Source of the DNA: Thiobacillus denitrificans
GTDB lineage: Bacteria; Pseudomonadota; Gammaproteobacteria; Burkholderiales; Thiobacillaceae
Length of the DNA stretch: 9,703 nucleotides
Assembly: GCA_002424845.1 (NCBI GenBank)
Contig: DILD01000045.1
Coordinates: forward strand, 1-9,703
Direction of reading: 5' to 3'
The translations under genes and the position numbers were made by a program. Below, one piece after another: positions 8,156 to 9,703 of the stretch (positions are counted from its first letter, which is position 1; every line of letters starts with the position of its first letter). Under the pieces are notes generated by a model. The model did no database searches and was not told where the DNA came from. It saw only the letters and a program-made list of their open reading frames with translations.

Positions 8156-9000
8156 ACGCCTATCTGAATGGCCGGTTCTTGCCGCTGGCCGACGCGAAGG
8201 TGTCGGTGCTCGACCGTGGTTTTGTTTTCGGTGACGGGGTCTACGAACTGGTGCCGGTGTATTCGAAAAAGCCGTTTCGGCTCGACGAGCATTTGCGCCG
8301 GCTGCAGGGCAGCCTGGACGGAATCCGCCTGACCAATCCACACGCGCCGGACGCGTGGCGCGAACTGATCCTGCAGCTGGTTGCGCGGCAGGACTTTGCC
8401 GACCAGTCGGTCTATATCCAGGTGACGCGAGGGGTTGCACCGCGTGATCATGCATTCCCCGCGGGCGTGTCACCAACGGTCTTCATGTTCACGCAACCGC
8501 TGGTGACCGCAACGCCGGAACAGAAAGCCGCGGGCGTGTGCGCCGTTACCGCTGTCGACAACCGCTGGCTGCGCTGCAACATCAAGGCGATCTCGCTTTT
8601 GGCCAACGTTCTGATGCGGCAGCAGGCGGTCGATTCCGGCTGCGCCGAGGCGGTGATGCTGCGCGACGGCTTTCTGACCGAAGGCGCGGCCAGCAATATT
8701 TTCGTGGTGAAGGAAGGCGTGCTGCTGACACCGCCACCGTCGAGTCTGATGCTGACCGGGGTGACCTATGACGTGGTGCTGGAACTGGCTGCGGCACACG
8801 GGATTGCGCACGAGGTGCGGGCGATTGCCGAGGCCGAGGTGCGCAGTGCCGACGAATTGTGGATGACCTCATCCACCAAGGAGATCATGCCCATCGTGAA
8901 GCTTGACGATGCCCCGGTTGGGGCGGGCGTCCCCGGCCCGCTGGCCCGACAGATGGATGCCTTGTATCAGGCCTTCAAACACCAGGTGATGCGCGCATGA
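8152..9000 (+). CDS. dat: D-amino acid aminotransferase (class IV, PLP-dependent)
   Basis: This enzyme transfers the amino group between D-Ala or other D-amino acids and 2-oxoglutarate, giving D-Glu, a peptidoglycan precursor, in the cytoplasm. The 282-residue product has the normal fold-type IV length. Residues line up by number with the Bacillus D-amino acid aminotransferase: Y31 in DRGFVFGDGVYE, R98 and H100 in the VAPRDH carboxylate trap, the PLP-binding K145 in CNIKAISLLANVL, and E177 in LTEGAASNIF. R98/H100 favour the D-amino acid enzyme over branched-chain aminotransferase or aminodeoxychorismate lyase. The ATG overlaps the dacA stop with no Shine-Dalgarno sequence, so translation is probably coupled; the stop overlaps ybeD the same way. 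Confidence 0.93.
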   Translation: MNAYLNGRFLPLADAKVSVLDRGFVFGDGVYELVPVYSKKPFRLDEHLRRLQGSLDGIRLTNPHAPDAWRELILQLVARQDFADQSVYIQVTRGVAPRDHAFPAGVSPTVFMFTQPLVTATPEQKAAGVCAVTAVDNRWLRCNIKAISLLANVLMRQQAVDSGCAEAVMLRDGFLTEGAASNIFVVKEGVLLTPPPSSLMLTGVTYDVVLELAAAHGIAHEVRAIAEAEVRSADELWMTSSTKEIMPIVKLDDAPVGAGVPGPLARQMDALYQAFKHQVMRA

Positions 9001-9281
9001 GCGAAGAAGAAACCCTGCTGGTTTTCCCTACCGATTTTCCCATCAAGATCATGGGCGAGCGGCGCTTGTCCCCGGATGGGGGCGACGAGTTCGCGCAGGC
9101 CATGATCGAACTGGTGCAGCGTCATGCCCCCGACTTCAGGGCCGAGACCGTCGAGATGCGGGCGTCGAGTAGCGGCAATTACCTCTCGATCACCTGCGTG
9201 GTGCGCGCCACTTCCAAGGCGCAGCTCGATGCGCTGTATCGCGAGATCACGGCGCATCCGTGGGTGAAGATGGCACTGTGA
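8997..9281 (+). CDS. ybeD: YbeD/DUF493 family protein
   Basis: Small protein of the YbeD (DUF493) family, which has an ACT-like alpha/beta fold and is commonly found beside lipB; its molecular role is not settled. The 94-residue product contains the typical FPTDFPIKIMG start, a central helix (DEFAQAMIELVQRHAPDF), the strand SSSGNYLSITCVVRATS, and the helix QLDALYREITAHPWVKMAL at the C-terminus. Length is slightly above the E. coli protein. It begins in an ATGA overlap with dat and stops at TGA 9279-9281, immediately before the heptamer array. A role in lipoate metabolism is inferred only from its position. Confidence 0.92.
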   Translation: MSEEETLLVFPTDFPIKIMGERRLSPDGGDEFAQAMIELVQRHAPDFRAETVEMRASSSGNYLSITCVVRATSKAQLDALYREITAHPWVKMAL

Positions 9282-9372
9282 GTCGAGAGCGGAGAGTGGA
9301 GAGTCGAGAGCCTAGAGTCGAGAGCGGAGAGCGGAGAGCGGAGATCCGAGAGCCGAGAGTGGAGCGCGGAGT
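9282..9372 (+). repeat. Array of 7-bp GA-rich tandem repeats between ybeD and lipB
   Basis: Starting on the base after the ybeD stop, the sequence splits without gaps into 7-bp units of consensus G(C/T)(G/C)GAGA. Units 1-11 (9282-9358) are GTCGAGA, GCGGAGA, GTGGAGA, GTCGAGA, GCCTAGA, GTCGAGA, three GCGGAGA, TCCGAGA and GCCGAGA. Two decayed units (GTGGAGC, GCGGAGT) carry it to 9372. The plus strand is strongly purine-rich. The array fills the gap completely and contains several GGAG(A) strings that resemble ribosome binding sites. The lipB reading frame is open right through it. No inverted repeat or phage-like attachment pattern is apparent. Confidence 0.95.
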
Positions 9373-9703
9373 GCGGGCTTTGGTGCGACGGCTGGGTCGG
9401 GTCGAGTATGAGGCGACCTGGCGGGCGATGCAGGACTTCACGGCGCGACGCACGGAGGACACGCCGGACGAGTTGTGGCTGCTGGAGCATCTGCCGGTCT
9501 ATACCCAGGGGCAGGCCGGCAAGCCTGAGCACCTGATCGCGGCCACCGACATTCCCGTGGTGTCGATCGACCGCGGTGGCCAGATCACCTATCACGGGCC
9601 GGGTCAGGTGGTGGCCTATGTGCTGGTCGACCTGCGGCGGCGCGGCTATGGCATCCGCGAACTGGTGACGCGTATGGAGCAGGCGGTGATCGATCTGCTG
9701 GCG
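9371..9703 (+). CDS. lipB: Octanoyl-[acyl carrier protein]:protein N-octanoyltransferase, N-terminal part
   Basis: LipB moves the octanoyl group from acyl carrier protein to the lipoyl domains of 2-oxo acid dehydrogenases and the glycine cleavage H protein, the first step of de novo lipoate assembly. The window holds about 111 codons and the gene runs off the right edge. Family sequence is clear: LGRVEYEATWRAMQDF, ELWLLEHLPVYTQGQAG, and the conserved SIDRGGQITYHGPGQVVAY. The catalytic Lys and Cys lie beyond the window. There is no ATG at the expected position. GTG at 9371 is chosen because GGAG (9361-9364) is 6 nt upstream; GTG at 9359, TTG at 9380 and GTG at 9383 are alternatives. The start overlaps the end of the heptamer array. 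Confidence 0.93.
   Translation, partial: MRALVRRLGRVEYEATWRAMQDFTARRTEDTPDELWLLEHLPVYTQGQAGKPEHLIAATDIPVVSIDRGGQITYHGPGQVVAYVLVDLRRRGYGIRELVTRMEQAVIDLLA

Noticed and set aside
9282..9372. The heptamer array read as a CRISPR or as a real antisense gene
   Set aside because: The units are 7 bp with no spacers, so it is not a CRISPR. The minus-strand open frames through it owe their Ser/Leu/Arg-rich sequence to the repeat itself and run opposite lipB.

Overview
This window carries the cell-elongation gene cluster of a high-GC proteobacterium, most likely a betaproteobacterium. The assignment rests on gene order recalled from that class: gatC-gatA divergent from mreBCD-mrdA-rodA-rlpA-dacA-dat-ybeD-lipB. 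It also rests on the GC-rich codon use. No RNA gene, transposon, prophage or CRISPR array is visible.

Layout. Bases 1-661, minus strand: the start of gatA (cut by the window edge) and complete gatC, two subunits of the tRNA-dependent amidotransferase. Bases 662-765: a short divergent intergenic region that must hold the promoters for both directions. Bases 766-9703, plus strand: ten genes in one tight run. They are mreB, mreC, mreD, mrdA (PBP2), rodA, rlpA, a dacA-family gene, dat (D-amino acid aminotransferase), ybeD and the 5' part of lipB. Neighbours overlap by ATGA at mreC/mreD, mreD/mrdA, dacA/dat and dat/ybeD, and by 14 nt at mrdA/rodA. The other gaps are 38 nt or less, except for about 90 nt before lipB. 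One long operon, or a few nested ones, is the natural reading.

How the genes fit together. MreB filaments with MreC and MreD position RodA (SEDS glycosyltransferase) and PBP2 (transpeptidase) for lateral wall synthesis. RlpA is a wall-trimming lipoprotein. The dacA-family protein has the fold of a D,D-carboxypeptidase, which would release D-Ala, and Dat would interconvert D-Ala and D-Glu. YbeD and LipB begin the lipoate module that often follows.

Most notable observation: the full-length, in-frame dacA-family protein has lost its catalytic signature. SxxK reads S-L-T-Q, SxN reads S-A-G and KTG reads K-A-G, and two further cleft residues are changed. It looks like a conserved pseudoenzyme inside the elongation operon, translationally coupled to a Dat whose catalytic residues are all intact. 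Two other unusual structures are an array of 7-bp GA-rich repeats filling the ybeD-lipB gap and running up to the lipB start, and an in-frame hexanucleotide repeat next to a G8 tract between the two domains of RlpA.
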